Origin: Comamonadaceae bacterium | Lineage (GTDB): Bacteria; Pseudomonadota; Gammaproteobacteria; Burkholderiales; Burkholderiaceae_C | DNA: 64,000 bases | NCBI GenBank assembly: GCA_947447985.1 | Contig: CANFLX010000010.1 | Span: forward strand, 1 to 64,000 | Direction: 5' to 3' | Shown here: positions 38,601 through 45,438 of the stretch, piece by piece | How positions within the stretch are numbered: the stretch's first letter is position 1 | How the letters are laid out: each line of letters begins with the position of its first letter | The notes under the pieces: generated by a model | The model's input: the letters and a program-made list of their open reading frames with translations, nothing else | Databases searched by the model: none | Told to the model about the DNA's origin: nothing | Position numbers and translations under genes: made by a program

Positions 38601-38759
38601 GCCTGGGAAGGTGGCCGACACATTGATGACGGGCGTGTCATAGCTGGGCAAGGCCGCAATGGGAATATTGCGCAGTCCGATGACGCCTGCACCAATCATC
38701 GCTACATTGAGCAACACCGTCATCACCGGACGGCGGATAAAGAGTTCTGAGAAATTCAT
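35676..38759 (-). CDS. RND efflux inner-membrane pump (MdtC/MuxC-like HAE-1)
   Basis: Second RND pump, 1027 residues. It opens with NFSELFIRRPVMTVLLNVAM, IPIAALPSYDTPVINVSATF and FPGANPETMASSVALPLEKQF-type sequence typical of the MdtB/MdtC branch. The TM4 proton-relay aspartates are Asp401-Asp402 in GLVVDDAIVVLENI. The C-terminal half carries GIVLLIGIVKKNAIMMIDFA and ends before a short cytoplasmic tail. Start ATG overlaps the adaptor stop by 4 bp (ATGA). Unlike the first pump, no outer-membrane channel gene is adjacent, so it probably borrows one, perhaps the NodT-type protein at 1057. Confidence 0.94.
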   Translation of the reverse strand: MNFSELFIRRPVMTVLLNVAMIGAGVIGLRNIPIAALPSYDTPVINVSATFPGANPETMASSVALPLEKQFQTVPGLKTISSSSTLGSTSLTLEFEEGRSIDAAAVDVQAALLRAQRTLPVDMTVPPSYRKVNPADAPVLLIALTSPSLSPSDLQDYAEHLISPSFSTIDGVAQVNIYGAKRFAVRVRVKPDAMLASNISLDELSSALRAANVNTPVGTLDGPKQTLVLQANKQLKTASDFGNLIVSTKGGNAIRLKDIAKVENSVETLKSWATLDGENSITIAIQRQPGANTVRLVDTIRAAMPDLQAQMPQSVRMTPINDRSVSVRDALHDVTLTLAGTIVLVVLVIFLFLRRFMATAIPTLSLPISLMGAVALLWGLHYSLDNISLLGLTLAVGLVVDDAIVVLENIIRHVEKGEAPFHAALVGAREVGFTIVSISTSLIAVFIPIFFMPGVIGLLFHEFAVVVGLAIIVSAFVSLTLVPMLAGRFLTDDAHKKPPGMLVRLFERGFDATLAGYTRVLDLALGHRKIILLLAASTFVGTFWLVNIIPKGFFPEEDIGQIQISTEASEDISFPAMVALQERVAAILRADPNINAVSSFNGGNNAQNSGRMFISLKPQGQRLPMKQVIEGLRKKLRSVAGINVFMRPVQNLQLGGRQSKAQFQYILQSVKADELNGWASKLQERMRADPIFRDVTSDAQLRALQAQLNIDRDRANSLGVSVDAIRSALFSAFGERQVSTIYLPVDTYQVIMEVAPDAKMDESALSGIYVRANTGALVPLSSFTTVERSVGPTAINHVGQLQAVTVSFNLAPGAALGDATAKIDAAREAIQMPSSIISSYGGDAAVFKSSQGSQMILVIAALLVIYILLGVLYESYIHPITILAGLPSAAVGALATLMLFGQDLTLIATIGIVLLIGIVKKNAIMMIDFALEAQRHEGMTPLEAIRTACILRFRPIMMTTLAALVGALPIALGIGAGAELRQPLGLAVAGGLVFSQAITLFITPVLYLLMDRFSGKGPDTRIDTVTA

Positions 38760-40015
38760 GGCGTCGTGCGCGAAGCGGCAGCGGCAGGGGCGGCACTTGC
38801 TGCACCCGAGGCACCAGCGGCAGGGCCGGAGGCACCTGTTTTGGGTTCTTTGGCACGCTCCACCACCAGCGAGCCTGGGCGCAGGTTTTGTTTGCCATCC
38901 ACCACCACGCTGTCTCCCGCCGAGATGCCGGTGATGGCGGCCTCACCGCTTTGGCCTCCCACCTGTTTTACGGGACGCAAGACGGCTTTGCCGTCTTCAA
39001 CGACATACACAATCGTGCCGCGCGCCGATTGAATCAGCGCCACCTGGGGCACCACCACCGCATCTTTGAGGGTGTTGATCGTTTGGGAAATCTCAACATA
39101 GGCGCCGGGCCATAACTTGCCCGCTTTGTTGTCAAAAAGCGCGCGGGCCCGCACGGTGCCCGAGGCTGGGTCGACCGCGTTGTCGACAAAGTACAGGCGT
39201 CCTTGAAAGCTGCCTCCGCCGTCGGCCAGCGTGGCCGTCACTTTCGCTCCGCCGTCTTTGAGTGCTGCAATGGCGTCAGCCAGGTTTCGCTGGGGTAAAT
39301 TGAAGGTCACCGCAATCGGGTCCAACTGCGTGATGGTGACGATAGGGCTCACGCCGGCCACCAAGGCCGTGCCGTTTGACACACTCAGGGCGCCGGCGCG
39401 GCCGCTCAGCGGCGCGTTGATGTGGTTGTAAGACACCGCAACTTTGGCCGCATCGATCGCAGCTTGATCTGCCAACAGAGTTGCCGCAGCGGAATCCACA
39501 CCGGCTTGTGCCGTATCCACCGCACTTTTTGCGACAAAGTTTTGTGCCAGTAGCTCTTGGGCACGCTTGAGTTGGCGTTGTGCGTCGGATAACAGTGCCT
39601 GGTCTTTCGCGTGCTGCGCCCGCACTTTGGCCAGATTCGCTTCATCGGCTCGCGCATCCAGCGTAAACAGGGGATCACCAGCGCGCACAAATTGCCCGCC
39701 ATTGATGTGCATCTTGGTCACAACCGAATTGATCTGTGATTTGATGTCAACACTGGCCAATGGAAACACCGTGCCATTCGCACGAAGGTTGACCGCCAGG
39801 TCTTTTGCTTCGGCTTTCACCGTTGACACGGTGACCGGTGGGCCTGCGGGCGCTGACGCCGCCGACGCCGGAGCCGATGCCGTCGGGGCAGCAGGCGCCG
39901 CACTGGCCGCCGTCGCGGCCACAGTGACCTCCGCCGGCTTTTTATCGCTGCAAGCAGTGATGCCCACGCCCAAGACCAAAGTGAACAAGGTAAATGTGAT
40001 TTTTGTGAAATTCAT
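38756..40015 (-). CDS. RND efflux adaptor lipoprotein (MdtA-like membrane fusion protein)
   Basis: A 419-residue adaptor for the downstream RND pump. It has a lipoprotein signal with lipobox GITAC, lipidated cysteine at residue 22, then an Ala/Pro/Ser-rich linker (about 30-60). The core has barrel-sandwich halves around INSVVTKMHINGGQFVRAGDPLFTLD and INAPLSGRAGALSVSNG, with an alpha hairpin between. The C-terminal tail is Ala/Gly/Pro-rich low-complexity. It precedes and overlaps the pump gene. The 209 bp upstream hold its promoter region. Confidence 0.93.
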   Translation of the reverse strand: MNFTKITFTLFTLVLGVGITACSDKKPAEVTVAATAASAAPAAPTASAPASAASAPAGPPVTVSTVKAEAKDLAVNLRANGTVFPLASVDIKSQINSVVTKMHINGGQFVRAGDPLFTLDARADEANLAKVRAQHAKDQALLSDAQRQLKRAQELLAQNFVAKSAVDTAQAGVDSAAATLLADQAAIDAAKVAVSYNHINAPLSGRAGALSVSNGTALVAGVSPIVTITQLDPIAVTFNLPQRNLADAIAALKDGGAKVTATLADGGGSFQGRLYFVDNAVDPASGTVRARALFDNKAGKLWPGAYVEISQTINTLKDAVVVPQVALIQSARGTIVYVVEDGKAVLRPVKQVGGQSGEAAITGISAGDSVVVDGKQNLRPGSLVVERAKEPKTGASGPAAGASGAASAAPAAAASRTTP

Positions 40016-40224
40016 AGCACTCGGATTTTCGATGTTCGGGGTCGATGGGGTGGCAAATCGGCGACACCCGCCCTGGCGTTCAGAGCAGGTCTTCGGGGGG
40101 CGATCTTAATAGTTCCGCGTGACAATCAGCGGAAAACACCCGATTCCAAGCGGATTTGCCCGGTGCTTCACCGAACTTTAGCTCGGCAATGGGTCGGTGT
40201 GCGGGCCGGTGGCCGGCCAGCGGG
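40016..40224. other. Intergenic region between soxG end and RND adaptor start
   Basis: Both flanking genes are on the minus strand, so this holds the 3' end of the sox operon and the promoter of the adaptor-pump pair. A GC-rich hairpin GGCCGG/CCGGCC (about 40204-40218) and a CCGAACT/AGCTCGG dyad (about 40172-40187) lie after soxG, but neither has a T-run. I see no convincing promoter hexamers. Confidence 0.4.
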
Positions 40225-40860
40225 TCACTCCCCGAGCGTCAATTCAACACCATATTCCAGCGCAGCGTCCTGCAGGGACTCCAACTGCCCGCGGGCGTAG
40301 GTGCTGAACAGGTACAGGTCAAAACTTTGCTGCTCAGCACGGTAAATACTGCAGGGAACGTGGTGGTGCCCGGTGAGCTTGACGTGTCCGATGGCAAATG
40401 CGGCTTCGCGGAAGTCCAAGGCAAACAACTTACCCAAGGCCTCCACGGCTTTGGGGCCCTTGACGTGCACCCGGCAACGCGCGTGGCTGAGGTCCAGCAC
40501 GGCGCCGATCTCCGGCGTGACGTGTTGACGCAGGAGGTCCAGGGGCGGCGTGTTTTCGCCAATCAACAGAAATTCGTTCGGCCCCGTTCGCATCAGCAAA
40601 CCCAAGGCCGATTGCAGTGTTTGTCCTGTGCTTGCAGGCAAAGGAAACAGGTCGGTGGCCGCGACCGCTTCGGCGAGTGCAGCGCACAGAGCCTGCGTGC
40701 CTCCCATCCAGGTACTGATCTGGACCACGCTGCTCAGCCCTTCGGCATGGAGCTGCACCTGCACCTGTCCCTGGCGATCGGCCCTGCGGTGGGGCTGGAT
40801 GGACGCAAACGGACTGCGCAAGGCGGTGGCGGCAGGCGTTGTGGGCTTTGAATCAGACAC
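40225..40860 (-). CDS. soxG: Sarcosine oxidase gamma subunit
   Basis: A 211-residue protein of the SoxG family, structurally a GcvT-like fragment without catalytic groups. It shows the family pattern QISTWMGGTQAL, LMRTGPNEFLLIGE, VLDLSHARCRVHVKGPKAVEALGKLFALDF (in parts) and YRAEQQSFDLYLFSTYARGQLE near the C-terminus. In the heterotetramer it packs with the alpha and beta subunits. Its start overlaps the soxA stop by 8 bp. Last gene of the operon. Confidence 0.92.
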   Translation of the reverse strand: MSDSKPTTPAATALRSPFASIQPHRRADRQGQVQVQLHAEGLSSVVQISTWMGGTQALCAALAEAVAATDLFPLPASTGQTLQSALGLLMRTGPNEFLLIGENTPPLDLLRQHVTPEIGAVLDLSHARCRVHVKGPKAVEALGKLFALDFREAAFAIGHVKLTGHHHVPCSIYRAEQQSFDLYLFSTYARGQLESLQDAALEYGVELTLGE

Positions 40861-43800
40861 GGTAGCGCGCTCCTTCAGGATCCAAGAAGCAGGGGTCTAC
40901 CACACGCAGGCGGTAGGTTCGGCCCTGGGTAGGGGAGGTGGCAACAATCTCTTGGCCAACATGTGCGGTGCCGCCTTGGAGCAGTCCCAGCGCAATCGCC
41001 TTGCCCACGGATTTGCTGTAGGTGGTGGAGGTGACGTGGCCACGACCGTGGCCCTTGATCGCATCGTCCGCAAAAAAGAGGATGGAGCCATTGCTGGGTG
41101 GCTCTTTGTCGTCCACGGCCTCCAGGCCGATCAGGGTGGGCCGGTTGTCACGCGCCAAGTTGGGGCTGCGGCGCAGTGCGTCGCCCCAGAACGACTTGGT
41201 CTTGCTGGCCATCTTGCCCGCGCCCAAATCGTCCAGCGTGGTGCGTCCGTCCATCTCAGAGCCGACCACGTGGCCTTTTTCAATGCGCAGCGAACCCAGG
41301 GCTTCCAGTCCATAGGGCTGCATGTTCCAGGGCTTTCCGGCGGCGATCACATGCTCCCACACGGCCAGGCCGTGGTGGGTGGGCGTGAAGATTTCGTAGG
41401 CCAGCTCGCCAGAGAAGGTCAGGCGCAGGATGCGCAGGGGTACATCGGCCAGGGCACCACTGCCCACGGTGTCTAGCACGCCCATAAAGGGCAGGGCAGT
41501 ATTGCTCAGGTCCAGGTGCGGGAATGCCGCTTGCAGTGCATCGCGGGTGCGGGGGCCCGCGACACTCATGGCCGCCCATTGGTCAGACACCGAGGCCACG
41601 GTCACACGCAACGTGGGCCACACCACCTGGAGCAAAAACTCCAGGTGGCTCATGACCTTGGCTGCCTGTGCAGTGGTTGTGGTCATGAAAAACTGGGTTT
41701 CGCTGATGCGGGTGGTGGTGCCGTCGTCCATGACGATGCCGTCCTCGCGCAGCATGAAGCCGTAGCGCGCTTTGCCTACCGCCAGTTTCGAGAACCCATT
41801 GACATAGACGCGGTCCAGAAATTCGGCGGCGTCCGGCCCTTGGACATCAATTTTGCCAAGCGTTGAGGTGTCGGCAATGCCGACGGAGCTGCGCACAAAG
41901 TCCATCTCCGCCTTGTAGGCCTCGCCCAGCGTGGTGCCATGGGTGCGGTACCAAAGCGGCCGCAACCACAGGCCTGCCTCCATCTTGACGCCGCCGTTGG
42001 CCTCGTGCCAGTCGTGCATGGCCGTGCGACGCTCGGGCTGGAAATGGGGCCCCACATTGCGTCCGGCCAAAGCACCCAGGCTGGCTGGCGTATAGGGGGG
42101 GCGGAAAGTCGTGGTGCCCGCTGCCGTGACGTCGATACCACGCGCGGCTGCCATCAGGCTCAAGCCGTTGATGTTGGAGGTCTTGCCCTGGTCGGTACCC
42201 ATGCCCAGGGTGGTGTAGCGCTTGAGATGCTCCACCGATTGGTAACCCTCGCGGTGGGCGAGTTCCACGTCGGCCACCGTGACATCGTTTTGAAAATCAA
42301 TGAACGCTTTATCCGAGGGCCTGCTAGAGAGCAGCGTGCCGGCTGGGACGAATGCAATGCTGGTGTCGTCTTCGAGTGCGGGTGCGTGGTCGTTGGCGTT
42401 ACGTCCATTGATGGTCGCCGCCTGGGCGCCCGCTTGCCAGCCCGAGTTGATGGCGTCCTGCCAGGTTTGGCTGCCCACCATGGCGCCCGCGCCAAACTGG
42501 GCGCGGTCAAAGCCACCGGGCACGAAGCAGGCGATGTCGCTGCGGTACACCGGTTTGACGTTGCGGTGGGAGCTCAGGTGCACCGTGGGCGTCCAGCCCC
42601 CGGACATGGCGACCAGATCAACGTCAAGCTCCATCGGGCCGCCCATGACTGCACCGCTGGCAGCGTCATAACCCGCAATGCGGCAGCGCTTGGCGTGCAT
42701 GCGGCCGTACACATCGGTCACGGTGCTGCCCGTTTGTACCGTGATACCCGCGCTGGAGGCTGTCGCTAAAAGACTTGGCTGCACCACGCTGCGCAGGTCC
42801 ACCACATTGACCTGAGAGCCCGCACGCGCCAGCGCCAAGGCGTCGGCGTAGGCAGCATCGTTGTTCACGCAAAAAACTGCGCGCTTGCCGGGTGCTACGG
42901 CATAGCGGTTGACATAAGCGCCTACGGCTCCCGCCAGCATGACGCCGGGTTTGTCGTTGCCTGCAAACACCAATGGCCGCTCGATCGCGCCACAGGCCAT
43001 GACAATGGCATTGGCGCGCACGGTGCGCATGCGCTGGCGAGGCACGCCGTGGGCGGCGTCGGCTTCGCCGGGGGCGGTGCGCTCGATCACGCCGACGGTG
43101 TTGCCGTCGTACATGCCGAAGGCCGTGGAGCGCGTCAGCATGCGCACCTTGCCAGTAGCCTGCAGTTCGTCCAAGATCGTTGCCAGCCATTGGCCTTTGG
43201 CGCCGTTGTTTGACTGGTTGAGCAGTGCGCCGCCCAGGGCAAAGTCTTGCTCCACCAGCATGACCTCACAGCCCGCGCGGGCAGCACTTAGCGCAGCACT
43301 CAGTCCTGCCGCACCGGAGCCAATCACCAACACGTCGGTGTAGTCGTTGTGCCAGTCGTAGCGGTGCACATCGGCGTCATTGACCGAAGCGCCCAGGCCC
43401 GCTGCCTTGCGAATGAAATGCTCGTACAGCATCCACGCATGGCGCGTGGGGCCCATGAAAGTCTTGTAATAAAAACCCGCCACAAAAAAAGGCGACAGCA
43501 CCGAGGTGATGGCCATCGCATCAAACCTGACCGAGGGCCAGGCGTTTTGCGTGCGCGTGCGCAAGCCGTTTTCGAGTTCTAAAACGGTGGCGGCGATATT
43601 GGGCTCGTGCGTGCCCTTGGCGCCTACGGTCAAGAGCGCGTTGGCTTCTTCAACACCGGCGGCCATGATGCCGCGGGGGCGGTGGTATTTGAACGACCGC
43701 GCCACCAGGTGCTCGCCATGGGCGAGCAGGGTGGAGGCCACGGTATCACCGGCAAAGCCCTGAAAGGACTTGCCGTCCAATGTGAAGCTCAGCGGACGGC

Positions 43801-43876
43801 TGCGCTCAATGCGTCCGCCTTGTGCCAGGCGGAACGCACCACCGGTGGCTGCGTTGGAAGGGGTGGCTTGCGTCAT
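40853..43876 (-). CDS. soxA: Sarcosine oxidase alpha subunit
   Basis: Large subunit (1007 residues) of heterotetrameric sarcosine oxidase, which oxidises sarcosine to glycine, H2O2 and 5,10-methylene-tetrahydrofolate. Order: N-terminal Fer2-like domain (SFTLDGKSFQGFAGDTVAS, about 25-110), NAD-binding domain with VLVIGSGAAGLSAALSAARAG (about 180), a second dinucleotide half and long linker, then a C-terminal GcvT aminomethyltransferase-type domain for folate (from about 600; YGFMLREDGIVMDDGTTTR, SIGSLRIEKGHVVGSEMDGRT-like GSLRIEKGHVVGSEMDG). All expected parts are present. ATG overlaps the soxD stop (ATGA). Confidence 0.96.
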   Translation of the reverse strand: MTQATPSNAATGGAFRLAQGGRIERSRPLSFTLDGKSFQGFAGDTVASTLLAHGEHLVARSFKYHRPRGIMAAGVEEANALLTVGAKGTHEPNIAATVLELENGLRTRTQNAWPSVRFDAMAITSVLSPFFVAGFYYKTFMGPTRHAWMLYEHFIRKAAGLGASVNDADVHRYDWHNDYTDVLVIGSGAAGLSAALSAARAGCEVMLVEQDFALGGALLNQSNNGAKGQWLATILDELQATGKVRMLTRSTAFGMYDGNTVGVIERTAPGEADAAHGVPRQRMRTVRANAIVMACGAIERPLVFAGNDKPGVMLAGAVGAYVNRYAVAPGKRAVFCVNNDAAYADALALARAGSQVNVVDLRSVVQPSLLATASSAGITVQTGSTVTDVYGRMHAKRCRIAGYDAASGAVMGGPMELDVDLVAMSGGWTPTVHLSSHRNVKPVYRSDIACFVPGGFDRAQFGAGAMVGSQTWQDAINSGWQAGAQAATINGRNANDHAPALEDDTSIAFVPAGTLLSSRPSDKAFIDFQNDVTVADVELAHREGYQSVEHLKRYTTLGMGTDQGKTSNINGLSLMAAARGIDVTAAGTTTFRPPYTPASLGALAGRNVGPHFQPERRTAMHDWHEANGGVKMEAGLWLRPLWYRTHGTTLGEAYKAEMDFVRSSVGIADTSTLGKIDVQGPDAAEFLDRVYVNGFSKLAVGKARYGFMLREDGIVMDDGTTTRISETQFFMTTTTAQAAKVMSHLEFLLQVVWPTLRVTVASVSDQWAAMSVAGPRTRDALQAAFPHLDLSNTALPFMGVLDTVGSGALADVPLRILRLTFSGELAYEIFTPTHHGLAVWEHVIAAGKPWNMQPYGLEALGSLRIEKGHVVGSEMDGRTTLDDLGAGKMASKTKSFWGDALRRSPNLARDNRPTLIGLEAVDDKEPPSNGSILFFADDAIKGHGRGHVTSTTYSKSVGKAIALGLLQGGTAHVGQEIVATSPTQGRTYRLRVVDPCFLDPEGARYRV

Positions 43877-44154
43877 GGCAGTTCTCTCTCGCTGGCGATG
43901 ACCACAGACTCAATGTCGTGTGTAACGGTATGGCGTTTCACCACCAGCCAGCGGCGACATCCCAGGGTGTGTTGCCAGAATTCGCTGTGGACGCCTTTGG
44001 GGTTGTTGCGGGTGTAGACCGCGTCCACCCAGGCGTCGTGGTTGTCTGCTGACGGCTCGGTCGTCAAGGCCGGGTAGGCTTTGGTGGCGTCGCCGAAGTA
44101 GTTGAATTCTTCGTGGTCGCGCAGCCCGCAGTGGGGGCAGTGGATGCGTAGCAT
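43873..44154 (-). CDS. soxD: Sarcosine oxidase delta subunit
   Basis: A 93-residue zinc-binding subunit. Ligands expected from the family are present: Cys6 and Cys9 (HCPHCG) and a His and Cys in FWQHTLGCRRWL. The middle part RDHEEFNYFGDATKAYP and DAWVDAVYTRNNPKGVHSEFW is strongly conserved in SoxD. A GAGGAGG site precedes the ATG. It stabilises the alpha subunit in the tetramer. Confidence 0.95.
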   Translation of the reverse strand: MLRIHCPHCGLRDHEEFNYFGDATKAYPALTTEPSADNHDAWVDAVYTRNNPKGVHSEFWQHTLGCRRWLVVKRHTVTHDIESVVIASERELP

Positions 44155-44169
44155 GGTGGGCGCCTCCTC

Positions 44170-45426
44170 TTACTGCAAATGGTTGTAAGGGCCGGTACCG
44201 GCTTCGTCGATGTAGCGACCCTGGGCAAAGCGGTCCATGGTGAAGCCGGCGTTGTAGGCGTGCGGCGCATCGTTGGCAATCGTGTGGGCAAAGCACCAGC
44301 CCGAGGCCGGCGTGGCCTTGAAGCCCCCGTAGCACCAGCCACCATTGAGGTAGAGCCCGTCCACCGGAGTTTTGGTGATGATGGGGCTGCCGTCGGGCGT
44401 CATGTCCATGATGCCGCCCCAGTGGCGCAGCACCCGCAGACGCGCAGCGCTGGGCATGGCGCTGACCAGGGCCTGGGTGACTTCACTCACATTGGCCAGG
44501 TTGCCGCGCTGGGCGTAGGAGTTGTAGCGGTCGATATGGCCGCCAAACACCAGGCCGCCTTTGTCGGACTGCGAGAAATAAAAGTACGACGCAGACCAGA
44601 CCACCACGTGGTTGACCACGGGCTTGATCGACTCGCTGACATAGGCTTGCAGCACATGGCTCTCGATGGGCAGTTCCAGCCCCGCTTTTTGGGCCAGGAC
44701 CGAGGTGTGGCCCGCCACCGCAATGCCGACCTTGCCCGCGCTGATGTCGCCGCGTGTGGTCTTGAGGCCGGTAATGCGCTCACCCGACCATTGGTAGTCC
44801 AGCACTTCGCAGTTTTGAATAATGTCCACGCCCAGCGCATTGGCGGCGCGTGCATAGCCCCAGACCACGGCGTCGTGGCGGGCGGTGCCTGCATCGGGTT
44901 GCAGCATGGCGCCGTAAATTGGAAAACGGGCCTTGTCCGAGAAATCGAGGTAGGGCGCCTCTTTCATCACGTCTTCGCGCGTCAGGATGTCGGCGCGGAT
45001 GCCGTTCAAGCGCATGATGTTCGCACGGCGGATTTGGGCGTCCTGCGCGCTGGGCGACATGGTGACGTACAAATAGCCCCGCGGCGAGAACATCACGTTG
45101 TAGTTGAGGTCCTGCGACATGCCGCGCCACAGCGACATGGAATGCTCGTAGAACGCCGTGTTGTCCTGCATCATGTAGTTGGAGCGCACGATGGTCGTGT
45201 TGCGCCCCGCGTTGCCCGAGCCGATGTAGCCCTTTTCCAGCACGGCAATATTTTTGATGCCGTGGTTCTTGGCCAGGTAGTAGGCCGTGGCCAGCCCGTG
45301 GCCACCGCCGCCCACGATGACCACGTCGTAGCTCTTTTTGGGCTCGGGGTCGCGCCAGGCACGGTCCCAGTGTTGGTGTCCCGACAGTGCATTGCGCAGC
45401 AGGGACCAGGCTGAGTAATGGGACAT
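44170..45426 (-). CDS. soxB: Sarcosine oxidase beta subunit
   Basis: Catalytic FAD/FMN subunit, 418 residues from ATG 45426 (GAGGAG about 7 nt upstream; the codon before it is TTG). Dinucleotide motif VVIVGGGGHGLATAYYLA near residue 35, GSGNAGRNTTIVRSNY, and the flavin-linked histidine candidate His184 in TARHDAVVWGYARAA, matching the covalent FMN histidine of known SoxB. The C-terminus has GGIMDMTPDGSPIITKTP and LYLNGGWCYGGFKATPASG. It oxidises the N-methyl group of sarcosine. Confidence 0.96.
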   Translation of the reverse strand: MSHYSAWSLLRNALSGHQHWDRAWRDPEPKKSYDVVIVGGGGHGLATAYYLAKNHGIKNIAVLEKGYIGSGNAGRNTTIVRSNYMMQDNTAFYEHSMSLWRGMSQDLNYNVMFSPRGYLYVTMSPSAQDAQIRRANIMRLNGIRADILTREDVMKEAPYLDFSDKARFPIYGAMLQPDAGTARHDAVVWGYARAANALGVDIIQNCEVLDYQWSGERITGLKTTRGDISAGKVGIAVAGHTSVLAQKAGLELPIESHVLQAYVSESIKPVVNHVVVWSASYFYFSQSDKGGLVFGGHIDRYNSYAQRGNLANVSEVTQALVSAMPSAARLRVLRHWGGIMDMTPDGSPIITKTPVDGLYLNGGWCYGGFKATPASGWCFAHTIANDAPHAYNAGFTMDRFAQGRYIDEAGTGPYNHLQ

Positions 45427-45438
45427 CAACAGCTCCTC

